DNA of 22,560 bases, taken from positions 1,521,226 to 1,543,785 of the forward strand of contig NZ_GL831112.1 of NCBI RefSeq assembly GCF_000188295.1, in the 5' to 3' direction. Under the pieces are notes generated by a model that had not been told where the DNA came from, searched no databases, and was given only the letters and a program-made list of their open reading frames with translations. Made by a program: the position numbers and the translations under genes. This DNA is from Streptococcus vestibularis ATCC 49124 (GTDB lineage: Bacteria > Bacillota > Bacilli > Lactobacillales > Streptococcaceae). Every line of letters begins with the position of its first letter. The first letter of the stretch is position 1. Shown piece by piece: positions 1 through 6,787 of this stretch.

Positions 1-23
1 ATAGCTGTCAAGATATTTTTTAA

Positions 24-60
24 AAAATAATAAGCAGGGTATAAACCTGCTTATTATTTT
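24..60 (-). terminator. Intrinsic terminator of hpf
   Basis: A perfect 15-bp stem (24-38 with 46-60) closes a 7-base loop, with a run of T on the minus strand just past the stem. The hpf stop codon (54-56) lies inside the stem. The A/T-rich arms give T runs on both strands, so it may work in both directions. Confidence 0.85.
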
Positions 61-602
61 GCTTCAATCAAGCCATAGTTACCATCTTCACGCTTATACA
101 GTACGTTAGTCATATGATCTTTGCTATCAGTATAGATAAAGAAATCATGTCCCAACAACTCCATTTGAAGAATTGCTTCTTCAACATCCATTGGTTTCAA
201 CTCAATATTTTTAGTTCTTACAACTTCAACAGTTGGTGCTTCTTCAATTTCTTCTTTATTAAATTCAGCTGAGAACACTTCACCTCTTGAAACTTTCTCA
301 CGATGCTTACGTGCAATTTTTGTTTTGTTTTTACGGATTTGTCTTTCAATCTTATCGACCACTAAGTCAATAGAACCATACATATCTTGTGAAACATCTT
401 CTGCACGTAGTGTTACAGAACCTGTAGGGATAGTAACTTCTACTTTAGCTGTCTTTTCGCGATAAACCTTAAGATTTACACGTGCATGTAGTTCTTGGTC
501 TTCGTTGAAGTATTTTTCAACTTTGCTAAGTTTACTTTCAACATAGTCACGAAGTGCTTCAGTTACTTCGATGTTTTCGCCACGGATACTATATTTAATC
601 AT
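54..602 (-). CDS. hpf: Long-form ribosome hibernation promoting factor
   Basis: This is a 182-residue long-form HPF (YfiA/RaiA family), which dimerises 70S ribosomes into inactive 100S particles when growth slows. The N-terminal S30AE domain covers about residues 1-100 and begins MIKYSIRGENIEVTEALRDY. A variable linker (about 105-122) leads to the C-terminal dimerisation domain, about 125-180, with the conserved stretch KNIELKPMDVEEAILQMELL and a Phe pair (154-155). Length and architecture match the Firmicute long form. The ATG is preceded by an AGAGG ribosome binding site. It lies downstream of comFA-comFC on the same strand with no terminator between them, but it has its own strong promoter (644-671) and a cre-like sequence just after the -10. 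Family assignment is very secure; regulation is inferred. Confidence 0.95.
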   Translation of the reverse strand: MIKYSIRGENIEVTEALRDYVESKLSKVEKYFNEDQELHARVNLKVYREKTAKVEVTIPTGSVTLRAEDVSQDMYGSIDLVVDKIERQIRKNKTKIARKHREKVSRGEVFSAEFNKEEIEEAPTVEVVRTKNIELKPMDVEEAILQMELLGHDFFIYTDSKDHMTNVLYKREDGNYGLIEAK

Positions 603-620
603 AAAAGACCTCTTTCTCGC

Positions 621-636
621 TTGTTAGCGTTTTCTT
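621..636 (-). promoter_or_regulatory. Candidate CcpA (cre) site in hpf leader
   Basis: On the minus strand AAGAAAACGCTAACAA fits the degenerate cre pattern WTGNAANCGNWWNCAW with one mismatch (A for the first T). It lies from about the transcription start onward, where CcpA binding would block hpf transcription in rich sugar. By-eye match only. Confidence 0.45.
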
Positions 637-643
637 TATCTTT

Positions 644-671
644 ATTATATCCTTTTCATGAAAATTTGCAA
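644..671 (-). promoter_or_regulatory. hpf promoter
   Basis: Minus-strand -35 TTGCAA (666-671), a 16-bp spacer and a consensus -10 TATAAT (644-649). The -35 lies only 9 bp past the comFC stop codon, so hpf can be transcribed independently of the competence operon. Confidence 0.75.
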
Positions 672-680
672 GGGTTTTTA

Positions 681-1343
681 TTATCTAGCTAAGGAAAAGG
701 TCAAAACTTCTTTGACATCTAAGTCATCCAATAGTTTGACCATTTGATACAGGGTAGATCCTGTTGTGTAAATATCATCGATTATGATGATCTTACTTGG
801 CAGCTCAATACCTTTCTTCAAACTGAAAGGATTATCTTGACTTAACCTCTCTTCGCGTGTTCTCGAGGATTGCTTCTCGATGTCTCTTTTTTCAAAAATG
901 TTTTTATAGGGGATTCCCTCTAGTAATCCTTTAACTTGATTGAATCCTCTATCTTCCAGCCGTTCTTCCGACAAGGGGACAGGTACTAAGATATAACCTT
1001 TCTTTAAAAAAGGCTTTAAATTGGCTTTAATTTCTTGTTGAAATATTTTTCTAAGGCAATAATCTCCCATAAATTTATAGCGACTAAAATACTCTTTCAT
1101 ATTTTCTTCATAACAATAAATGGCAAAATGTTTTGGAATATAGCCTTTTTTCGCCCAAATTTTGCAATCAATGCAACTATTTCCATCTATTATTTTATAA
1201 CAATTTGAACATCTCGCCTTCCCAAGCTTTTTAAATTGACCTTTACAATCTTCACAAGAATACTCTCTTCTTTGTTTAAACATAATTAAATCACTTAATT
1301 GAGCTACTGATTCAATCCATTCATTACATAGTAGACACTTCAT
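681..1343 (-). CDS. comFC: ComFC, competence phosphoribosyltransferase-like protein
   Basis: This is a late-competence protein of the ComFC/GntX family, needed for natural transformation. It acts with ComFA on incoming single-stranded DNA at the inner membrane. Cys-pair motifs in the N-terminal part (CLLC, CEDC, CSNC, CIDC) suggest zinc binding. The C-terminal phosphoribosyltransferase fold carries the PRPP-loop motif IIIDDIYTTGSTL near residues 185-200. The start chosen is ATG at 1343, because GGAGG sits 8 bases upstream; a TTG six bases earlier would lie only 2 bases from that site. It gives about 220 residues. The gene overlaps the end of comFA by 20 bases, so translation is probably coupled and both are in one SigX operon. 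Confidence 0.93.
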   Translation of the reverse strand: MKCLLCNEWIESVAQLSDLIMFKQRREYSCEDCKGQFKKLGKARCSNCYKIIDGNSCIDCKIWAKKGYIPKHFAIYCYEENMKEYFSRYKFMGDYCLRKIFQQEIKANLKPFLKKGYILVPVPLSEERLEDRGFNQVKGLLEGIPYKNIFEKRDIEKQSSRTREERLSQDNPFSLKKGIELPSKIIIIDDIYTTGSTLYQMVKLLDDLDVKEVLTFSLAR

Positions 1344-2643
1344 TTTCAAAGCCTCCTTTTTTATTCATTGCATTTATTTCTTTCCGACATTGCAACATTG
1401 ATTTAGATAATCCTTCATGAAAGAAATAGAGTTTCCCTGTAGGTCTCTCGGGCGAACGCCCCACCCTACCACCAATCTGAATAAGACTCGAACTAGTATA
1501 TAAGTGATGATTTGCCATACAAACAAAAACATCTACTTGTGGAAAGGTAACACCACGTTCGAGAATAGTTGTTGTCACTAAGATTGACAGTTCTTTTTTT
1601 CGGAATTTCTCTACGATGGTTGAACGCTCCTCACTTTTTGATGAAACAAAGGCTATGTTTTCAGTAGGGAGGTATTTTTTTAGGGTAATACTAAACTTTT
1701 CACCTACTGCTATATTGGGAAAAAAGATTAATAGAGGAAAATTTGATTTACGCTGCTTCTTAATCTGGTGAATTAGAAGGCTTGGGAGCTTGCCGTTCGT
1801 CAACGACTTTTGTAACCTTCCTTGCCAAAAGAAACGAGGAAGGACTAAAGGATTTCCATGGAAGCGTCTGGCAAGGTGATGCTTTTCTAAAGCTCCAAGG
1901 CGAACTTGCTCCTCTAAAGCTAATGTAGAAGTTGCTGTTAAGTAAATATATCGACCTGTTTCCGTCTTTGCTTGTTTAACAGCATGATTTAACATGACAT
2001 TCCCTACAAAGGGGAAGGCATCAACTTCGTCAACAATAATCAAGTCAAAACTATGATAAAATTTTAGTAATTGATGAGTGGTAGCTATAACGAGCGGACT
2101 ACCATCATATGGTTCACTATCAGCATGAAGCAGAGAAATACTACAAGTAAAATCTTTCTGCATACGTAGAAACAATTCTCGACAAACATCAACTCGGGGA
2201 CTTGCAATGGCGACACGATTTTTATTTTCAAGAACATAGGCAACAATCTTATAAATCATCTCTGTCTTACCAGCACCAGTCACTGCATGAACAAGACTGT
2301 GTTTTTTGTTTTTATAAGTCTTTAAAAGCTTTTCCGAGACCTCATTTTGATAAGGAGTCAGTTTTCCTAACCATTTCAAGACAGGAAAATCTACTTCTGA
2401 TTTTTCTGAAGGAAAGTAATAGAGTTCTTTACCTTCTTGGTTTCGACCAAAGACAATACACGCTCTACAATAATACTGACCATTCGGTAATTGCCAATCT
2501 TCCTCTATTTGACTATAACATCTTTTACATCTAAGTTTTTTATCAACCTTTATCATACTTTCTAATTTTACAGCCTCTGAGAGATAGTCCACTGGTAACT
2601 GTGCTTTCGTAAATAGTCGTCCATAATATTCTTTAGGTATCAT
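1324..2643 (-). CDS. comFA: ComFA, DNA-uptake ATP-dependent helicase/translocase
   Basis: This is a 439-residue superfamily 2 helicase-like ATPase that helps drive single-stranded DNA across the membrane during transformation. A four-cysteine zinc finger lies at C39, C42, C59 and C62, Walker A is VTGAGKT (121-127), Walker B/DEAH-like is VDEVD (204-208), and the C-terminal motif VI is IQIGGRVGR. Length is normal for streptococcal ComFA, and the N-terminal YGRLFT stretch is conserved in the family, which supports the ATG at 2643. There is no good Shine-Dalgarno sequence, and the SigX-type box ends only 7 bases before this ATG. It is the first gene of the comFA-comFC operon and is divergent from the yigZ-type gene. 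Confidence 0.95.
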   Translation of the reverse strand: MIPKEYYGRLFTKAQLPVDYLSEAVKLESMIKVDKKLRCKRCYSQIEEDWQLPNGQYYCRACIVFGRNQEGKELYYFPSEKSEVDFPVLKWLGKLTPYQNEVSEKLLKTYKNKKHSLVHAVTGAGKTEMIYKIVAYVLENKNRVAIASPRVDVCRELFLRMQKDFTCSISLLHADSEPYDGSPLVIATTHQLLKFYHSFDLIIVDEVDAFPFVGNVMLNHAVKQAKTETGRYIYLTATSTLALEEQVRLGALEKHHLARRFHGNPLVLPRFFWQGRLQKSLTNGKLPSLLIHQIKKQRKSNFPLLIFFPNIAVGEKFSITLKKYLPTENIAFVSSKSEERSTIVEKFRKKELSILVTTTILERGVTFPQVDVFVCMANHHLYTSSSLIQIGGRVGRSPERPTGKLYFFHEGLSKSMLQCRKEINAMNKKGGFENEVSTM

Positions 2644-2650
2644 ATCTTTC

Positions 2651-2658
2651 TATTCGAA
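2651..2658 (-). promoter_or_regulatory. SigX/ComX competence box (cin-box) of comFA
   Basis: Minus-strand TTCGAATA matches the streptococcal cin-box TACGAATA at 7 of 8 bases and is preceded by T-rich DNA. It is at the right gene, since comFA is a late competence gene across streptococci. It ends 7 bases before the comFA ATG. Confidence 0.7.
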
Positions 2659-2665
2659 AATATGT

Positions 2666-2691
2666 TTGAATTTACCTTTTTATGATAAAAT
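2666..2691 (+). promoter_or_regulatory. Probable promoter of the yigZ-type gene
   Basis: An extended -10, TG-A-TAAAAT (2683-2691), ends 6 bases before the ATG at 2698. A weak -35-like TTGAAT lies at 2666-2671, but its 14-bp spacing is short. Transcription would start at or very near the ATG. Confidence 0.5.
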
Positions 2692-2697
2692 TTTTTT

Positions 2698-3324
2698 ATG
2701 GATTACAAAACAATTGCCAACGATGGAATCGTTGAAAAAGAAATCAAAAAATCTCGTTTCATTTGTCATTTGAAACGCATTAGTAATGAAGAAGAAGGGA
2801 GAGAGTATATCGCCCAGATTAAGAAAAAACATCACAAGGCCAATCACTCTTGCTCTGCAATGATTGTCGGAGACGATGGTCAAATTAAGCGTTCTAGTGA
2901 TGATGGCGAACCTTCTGGAACCGCTGGGGTGCCCATGCTTACTGTTCTAGAAAAACAAGGACTTACTAATGTCGTAGCAGTTGTGACTCGCTATTTTGGT
3001 GGAATCAAACTTGGGGCAGGTGGTCTTATACGCGCTTACTCTGGTAGTGTTACCCATGCAATCGAAGAAATTGGACGAGTGGAAATCAAAGAGTTAGCGG
3101 GCCTAATTGTAAAGTTGACCTACTCTCAATACCAAGTTTTCTCTAACTTCCTTGAAAAAGAAGGTCTCCAAGAATTTGATACAACTTTCTTATCAGAAGT
3201 TTCTACCACTTTGTTTGTTGAAGAGTCTGAGATTGAAAGACTCGGTCAAGAGCTCACTGAGTTCTATCAGGGAAAAGTTAATTATGAAAAATCTGGAAAG
3301 AAAATTGTTGAGATTCCTGTCTGA
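2698..3324 (+). CDS. yigZ: YigZ/IMPACT-family protein
   Basis: This is a 208-residue member of the YigZ (UPF0029/IMPACT) family. The N-terminal domain carries the family signature DGEPSGTAGVPM (69-80) and the adjacent VTRYFGGIKLGAGGLIRAYS stretch. The C-terminal part (about 135-205) corresponds to the DUF1949 domain. The biochemical role in bacteria is not settled; the eukaryotic relative IMPACT modulates GCN2 signalling. The start MDYKTI is at the family's usual N-terminus, yet no Shine-Dalgarno sequence lies upstream, only a T run following a -10 element. It is divergent from comFA, as in other streptococci, and is followed by cysK on the same strand. Family assignment is firm; function is open. 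Confidence 0.92.
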   Translation: MDYKTIANDGIVEKEIKKSRFICHLKRISNEEEGREYIAQIKKKHHKANHSCSAMIVGDDGQIKRSSDDGEPSGTAGVPMLTVLEKQGLTNVVAVVTRYFGGIKLGAGGLIRAYSGSVTHAIEEIGRVEIKELAGLIVKLTYSQYQVFSNFLEKEGLQEFDTTFLSEVSTTLFVEESEIERLGQELTEFYQGKVNYEKSGKKIVEIPV

Positions 3325-3348
3325 TAGTCAAACATTATCACAGTGATA
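3322..3348 (+). promoter_or_regulatory. CYS-box (CmbR operator) upstream of cysK
   Basis: The sequence reads TGATA (3322-3326), 9 bases, TATCA (3336-3340), 3 bases, TGATA (3344-3348). This exactly fits the CYS-box layout TGATA-N9-TATCA-N2-4-TGATA described by comparative genomics for the LysR-type regulator CmbR in streptococci. It lies 12 bp upstream of the cysK -35, and its first half-site overlaps the yigZ stop codon. Confidence 0.8.
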
Positions 3349-3360
3349 AAGAAGATGTAT

Positions 3361-3389
3361 TTTACAAGTTAGTTCTACCGTCGTATACT
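3361..3389 (+). promoter_or_regulatory. cysK promoter
   Basis: -35 TTTACA (3361-3366), a 17-bp spacer and -10 TATACT (3384-3389), giving a leader of about 30 bases before the ATG. It is directly downstream of the CYS-box, the usual position for LysR-type activation. Confidence 0.75.
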
Positions 3390-3425
3390 TAAAACCATCA
3401 ATCAAAGATTAAGAGGATTTTAAAT

Positions 3426-4352
3426 ATGGCAATTTACAATTCAATCACTGAACTTGTTGGAAAAACACCTGTTATTAAACTCAATTCTATTGTTCCAGAA
3501 GGATCAGCAGATGTTTATGTTAAACTCGAAGCATTTAATCCTGGTTCTTCAGTTAAAGACCGTATTGCTCTTCGTATGATTGAAGACGCTGAAAAAGCTG
3601 GTACGATTAAACCTGGTAATACTATTATTGAACCAACTTCAGGTAATACCGGTATCGGTCTCGCTTGGGTTGGTGCTGCTAAAGGTTACAAGGTAGTCAT
3701 CGTAATGCCTGACACAATGAGTGTTGAACGTCGTAAAATCATCCAAGCCTACGGTGCTGAACTTGTTTTGACTCCTGGTAGCGAAGGAATGAAAGGTGCT
3801 ATCGCTAAGGCTAAAGAAGTTGCTGCTGAGCGCAATGGTTGGGTGCCACTCCAATTTGCTAACCCATCAAACCCTGCTGTTCATGCTGCCACAACCGGTC
3901 AAGAAATTCTGGAAGATTTTGGGGCAGATGGTTTGGATGCATTCGTAGCTGGTATCGGTACCGGTGGTACTATTTCGGGTGTTTCTAAAACTCTGAAAGC
4001 TGCTAACCCAAACATCAAAGTTTATGGTATTGAAGCTGACGAATCTGCTGTCTTGAACGGTGATAAACCAGGACCACACAAAATCCAAGGTATCTCAACC
4101 GGCTTTATCCCTGACACATTGGATACAAAATCATATAATAGCGTTGTACGTATTCCTTCTGATGAGGCTATCTCAACATCACGTACATTGGGTAGCAAGG
4201 AAGGTTTCCTAGCTGGTATCTCATCAGGTGCTGCTATTGCTGCTGCTCTTAAAGTTGCTGCTGAACTCGGCGAAGGTAAAAAAGTATTGACACTTTTGCC
4301 TGATAATGGTGAACGTTACCTTTCTACAACACTTTATGATTTCCAAAACTAA
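3426..4352 (+). CDS. cysK: Cysteine synthase (O-acetylserine sulfhydrylase)
   Basis: This is a 308-residue fold-type II PLP enzyme that makes L-cysteine from O-acetyl-L-serine and sulfide in the cytosol. The PLP lysine is K44 in [16 protein letters not shown], the substrate loop is [12 protein letters not shown] (about 69-80), the phosphate-binding loop is [10 protein letters not shown] (about 176-185), and the C-terminal ISSGAA motif is present. Length is normal. AGAGGA lies 8 bases before the ATG. A CmbR-type CYS-box and a good promoter lie upstream, so induction under cysteine limitation is expected. A strong terminator begins at the stop codon. CysM-type specificity cannot be excluded from sequence alone, but CysK fits best. 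Confidence 0.95.
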   Translation: MAIYNSITELVGKTPVIKLNSIVPEGSADVYVKLEAFNPGSSVKDRIALRMIEDAEKAGTIKPGNTIIEPTSGNTGIGLAWVGAAKGYKVVIVMPDTMSVERRKIIQAYGAELVLTPGSEGMKGAIAKAKEVAAERNGWVPLQFANPSNPAVHAATTGQEILEDFGADGLDAFVAGIGTGGTISGVSKTLKAANPNIKVYGIEADESAVLNGDKPGPHKIQGISTGFIPDTLDTKSYNSVVRIPSDEAISTSRTLGSKEGFLAGISSGAAIAAALKVAAELGEGKKVLTLLPDNGERYLSTTLYDFQN

Positions 4353-4396
4353 CAAAAAAGAAGCTGAACATTTAATGTTCTAGCTTCTTTTTTGTT
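4351..4396 (+). terminator. Strong terminator after cysK, probably bidirectional
   Basis: A 15-bp perfect outer stem (4351-4365 with 4382-4396), one bulged T (4381), then a 6-bp inner stem (4366-4371 with 4375-4380) and a 3-base loop. The outer arms end in six A/six T on both sides, so it can also stop leftward transcription from the convergent CBS gene. It starts within the cysK stop codon. Confidence 0.9.
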
Positions 4397-4516
4397 GTTA
4401 AAAACTTATAGCCAGATGCTGATCGTTCCAATAGAAAAAACAACCTGTTGTTAATATACTGACCTATAGGAGTAGGACACCGAAATAAACTCGTTTAGTC
4501 TTGACTCCTTTTCTTA
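4397..4516. other. Intergenic spacer between convergent genes
   Basis: There is no open frame of note. Short inverted matches AGGAGT/ACTCCT (4468-4473 with 4504-4509) and TAAAC/GTTTA (4486-4490 with 4493-4497) do not make a convincing terminator, so the CBS gene may rely on the symmetric cysK terminator. Confidence 0.4.
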
Positions 4517-5176
4517 TTAGTCTAATTCTTTTGCTTCTGTTTCAGCAATTTCAACAACTGTAAACCCTGCTTCTACAAAAACTTTTTTAAGGTATTCTGG
4601 TTCTACATCCCCTTCAACTTGTAGTTCGACGCGAAGCACGGTATCAGTTTTTGGTGCAACAATTGTACGTTCAATGTTGAGATTTTCACTAGAAATGAGG
4701 TTGGCAATTTTTTCTAGGATACGTGGTGTGTCTAAGACTTCAAGCCCAATACGGATTCCGGCTTGACCATAACCAGAAATTTCCAAGAAAGCACGAAAGA
4801 CATCTTTATCTGTAATAATTCCAGAAATTTGGTCATTGTCTACTACTGGAAGAACTCCAACCTTGTTTTGCAGCATAATGTAGATAGCATCCTCAAGGCT
4901 AGCATATTTGGAAACAGTAAGGACATTCTTAATCATGATATCTCCTACTTTTGTCTTATTAAGGAGATAGTTCATTTCATAAATGGACAAGCTAGTTGCT
5001 TTTGATGGTGAAGCCTCCGCCATTGTACCTTCTGTAATAAGACCAACCAATTTATCGTGTTCAATTACTGGCAAACGGCGCAAACCTTTGTCACGCATAA
5101 TGTCTGTAGCTGCTGCAACTGTTGTTTCTGGTGAGACATAAACTACACGTTTCGTCATAAAATCTTTTACTGCCAT
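4517..5176 (-). CDS. AcuB-like CBS-domain protein
   Basis: This is a 219-residue protein with two CBS domains, about residues 1-60 (VKDFMTKRVVYVSPETT) and 74-130 (GDIMIKNVLTVSKYASLEDA). A C-terminal ACT-like domain follows (about 140-210; IRIGLEVLDTPRILEKIANL). This order is the AcuB type. CBS pairs bind adenine nucleotides and ACT domains often bind amino acids, so it is probably a ligand-sensing regulatory protein, but its partner is unknown. It lies after livF on the same strand but is cut off from it by a terminator, and it has its own extended -10 promoter and a cre site. GGAGG lies 10 bases before the ATG. The Bacillus acuABC operon is also under CcpA control, which makes the cre site notable. 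Confidence 0.88.
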   Translation of the reverse strand: MAVKDFMTKRVVYVSPETTVAAATDIMRDKGLRRLPVIEHDKLVGLITEGTMAEASPSKATSLSIYEMNYLLNKTKVGDIMIKNVLTVSKYASLEDAIYIMLQNKVGVLPVVDNDQISGIITDKDVFRAFLEISGYGQAGIRIGLEVLDTPRILEKIANLISSENLNIERTIVAPKTDTVLRVELQVEGDVEPEYLKKVFVEAGFTVVEIAETEAKELD

Positions 5177-5209
5177 GTTTCATTTTCCTCCGAATGATTT
5201 CTTACTTGT

Positions 5210-5218
5210 ATTATACCA
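5210..5218 (-). promoter_or_regulatory. Extended -10 promoter of the CBS-domain gene
   Basis: Minus-strand TGGTATAAT is a full extended -10. At 17-bp spacing the -35 position (5233-5238) is GCAATC, a poor hexamer, so activity would rest on the extended -10. Confidence 0.65.
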
Positions 5219-5224
5219 CACTAA

Positions 5225-5240
5225 TTGAAACCGATTGCAT
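5225..5240 (+). promoter_or_regulatory. CcpA (cre) site over the CBS-gene promoter
   Basis: TTGAAACCGATTGCAT matches WTGNAANCGNWWNCAW at every position. It covers the -35 region of the CBS-domain gene promoter, a position expected to give CcpA repression. Confidence 0.7.
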
Positions 5241-5285
5241 TATTTTGCTGAAAAATTAGTACCTTACAATCAGTATGAGGCTATA

Positions 5286-5310
5286 GAAAAACGCCCTTGG
5301 GCGCTTTTTC
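5286..5310 (-). terminator. Terminator of the liv operon
   Basis: A G/C-rich hairpin (GCCC/GGGC core, one bulged base) is flanked by five A and five T. It begins directly after the livF stop codon (5311-5313), so it separates livJHMGF from the CBS-domain gene. Confidence 0.85.
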
Positions 5311-6021
5311 TTATCCTCCAAGATAGGCTTTACGAACTTCGTCTGATGCAAGAAGTTCTTTACCAGTACCTGAAAGAACCACTTTACCAGTTTCAAGAAC
5401 GTAACCTCGATCCGCAATTGATAAAGCCTTATTGGCATTTTGTTCAATCAAAAGAACTGTAGTTCCTTGCGCCTTGATATCTTCGATAATATCAAAAATT
5501 TCTTGAATAAAGATTGGAGCAAGCCCCATTGAAGGCTCATCCAAAAGCAAAAGTTTCGGACGACTCATAAGGGCACGACCCATCGCCAACATCTGTTGCT
5601 CACCACCAGAAAGTGTTGCGGCGTCTTGATTCTTACGCTCTTCTAGACGTGGGAAACGTTGGAAGACTTTTTTCAATAGAGTTGTATTTTCTTCTTTATT
5701 TTTATGAAGGAAAGCACCCATTTCAAGATTTTCCATTACGGTTAATCCTGCAAAGACGTGACGTCCTTCAGGCACTTGTGCCAAACCTTCTGCAACAATC
5801 TTTCGAGCTGGTGTTTTGTGAATGTCATTTCCAAGGTAAGAAATAATTCCTTCAGTTGGACGAACAAGACCTGAGATTGTACGAAGAATAGATGTTTTAC
5901 CTGCTCCATTGGCTCCGATAAGAGTTACAACTTCACCTTCATTAACCTCAAAGCTAACGTTTTTAACAGCCTCAATAGAACCATATTTAATTGAGAGATT
6001 TTCAACCTTTAACATAGCCAT
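5311..6021 (-). CDS. livF: Branched-chain amino-acid ABC transporter ATPase LivF
   Basis: This is a 236-residue ATP-binding subunit, one of the two ATPases of the Leu/Ile/Val importer, acting at the cytoplasmic face of the membrane with LivG. Walker A is GANGAGKT (36-43), the ABC signature is LSGGEQQ (137-143), Walker B is LLLLDEP (157-163), and the switch His of most ABC ATPases is replaced by Gln in LIEQNA, usual for LivF. The start at 6021 is supported by GGAGG nine bases upstream; its ATG shares one base with the livG stop (TAATG), so translation is coupled. It is the last gene of livJHMGF and is followed at once by a terminator. Confidence 0.95.
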   Translation of the reverse strand: MAMLKVENLSIKYGSIEAVKNVSFEVNEGEVVTLIGANGAGKTSILRTISGLVRPTEGIISYLGNDIHKTPARKIVAEGLAQVPEGRHVFAGLTVMENLEMGAFLHKNKEENTTLLKKVFQRFPRLEERKNQDAATLSGGEQQMLAMGRALMSRPKLLLLDEPSMGLAPIFIQEIFDIIEDIKAQGTTVLLIEQNANKALSIADRGYVLETGKVVLSGTGKELLASDEVRKAYLGG

Positions 6022-6785
6022 TACGCTTCACCTCCCAAGTAAGCTTCGATAACACGCTTGTTATTCTTAATTTCATCAGGTGTTCCTTCTGCAATCAAGC
6101 GTCCATATTCTAAAACATAGATACGCTCAGTGACATCCATAACCAAACTCATATCATGCTCAATCAAGATAATTGTAATACCAAAGTCTTTTTGAATTTG
6201 ACGAATATGGGCAGTCAACTCAGCTGTTTCTTGTGGGTTCATACCCGCAGCTGGTTCATCAAGGAAAAGAATTTTAGGTTCCGTTGCAAGTGCACGAACA
6301 ATTTCCAAGTGACGTTGTTGTCCATAAGCCAAGTTTTTCGCAAGTGTATCTGCCTCATCATCCAAGTTAAAGATAGCCAAAAGTTTCATAGCTTTGTCTT
6401 TCAACTCGTCCTCACTTGAATAGTACTTAGGCAAACGTAAAAGTGATGCGAAGAAGTTTGAAGGTTGCTTATTTGATAAACCAACAAGAACATTTTCAAG
6501 TACAGTCATGTCTTTGAAAAGGCGGATATTTTGGAAAGTACGTGACAAACCGAGTGAAGCGATTTTATAAGGTGCTTTACCGTTGAGAACTGTACCATCA
6601 AGCGTTACAGTCCCTTCACTTGGCTCATAGACACCAGTCAAAAGGTTGAACAAGGTTGTTTTACCAGCACCGTTTGGCCCGATAAGCCCAACCAACTCAC
6701 CTTCATTGAGTTCCATTGAAACGTCACCAACAGCAGTCAAACCACCAAAGTTTTTAGTTAAATTTTTAACTTCAAGAAGTGCCAT
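6021..6785 (-). CDS. livG: Branched-chain amino-acid ABC transporter ATPase LivG
   Basis: This is a 254-residue ATPase subunit. Walker A is GPNGAGKT (36-43), the signature is the LivG-type variant LAYGQQRHLEI in place of LSGGQ, Walker B is ILFLDEP and the switch is LIEHDM. The C-terminus ends in the family's IEAYLGG stretch. It pairs with LivF to power the importer. The gene starts 2 bases beyond the livM stop, and its ribosome binding site (GGAGGG) lies inside the livM end, so it is part of a tight operon. No defects are seen. Confidence 0.95.
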   Translation of the reverse strand: MALLEVKNLTKNFGGLTAVGDVSMELNEGELVGLIGPNGAGKTTLFNLLTGVYEPSEGTVTLDGTVLNGKAPYKIASLGLSRTFQNIRLFKDMTVLENVLVGLSNKQPSNFFASLLRLPKYYSSEDELKDKAMKLLAIFNLDDEADTLAKNLAYGQQRHLEIVRALATEPKILFLDEPAAGMNPQETAELTAHIRQIQKDFGITIILIEHDMSLVMDVTERIYVLEYGRLIAEGTPDEIKNNKRVIEAYLGGEA

Positions 6786-6787
6786 TT

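Noticed and set aside
2202..2534. 110-codon plus-strand frame inside comFA
   Set aside because: It is antisense to a well-supported comFA with all motifs, has no ribosome binding site and has no recognisable protein features. The same applies to other antisense frames, for example at 14107-14457 and 15408-15617.
3335..3349. TTATCACAGTGATAA palindrome as a terminator of the yigZ-type gene
   Set aside because: The arms leave almost no loop and no T run follows. It is better explained as part of the CYS-box.
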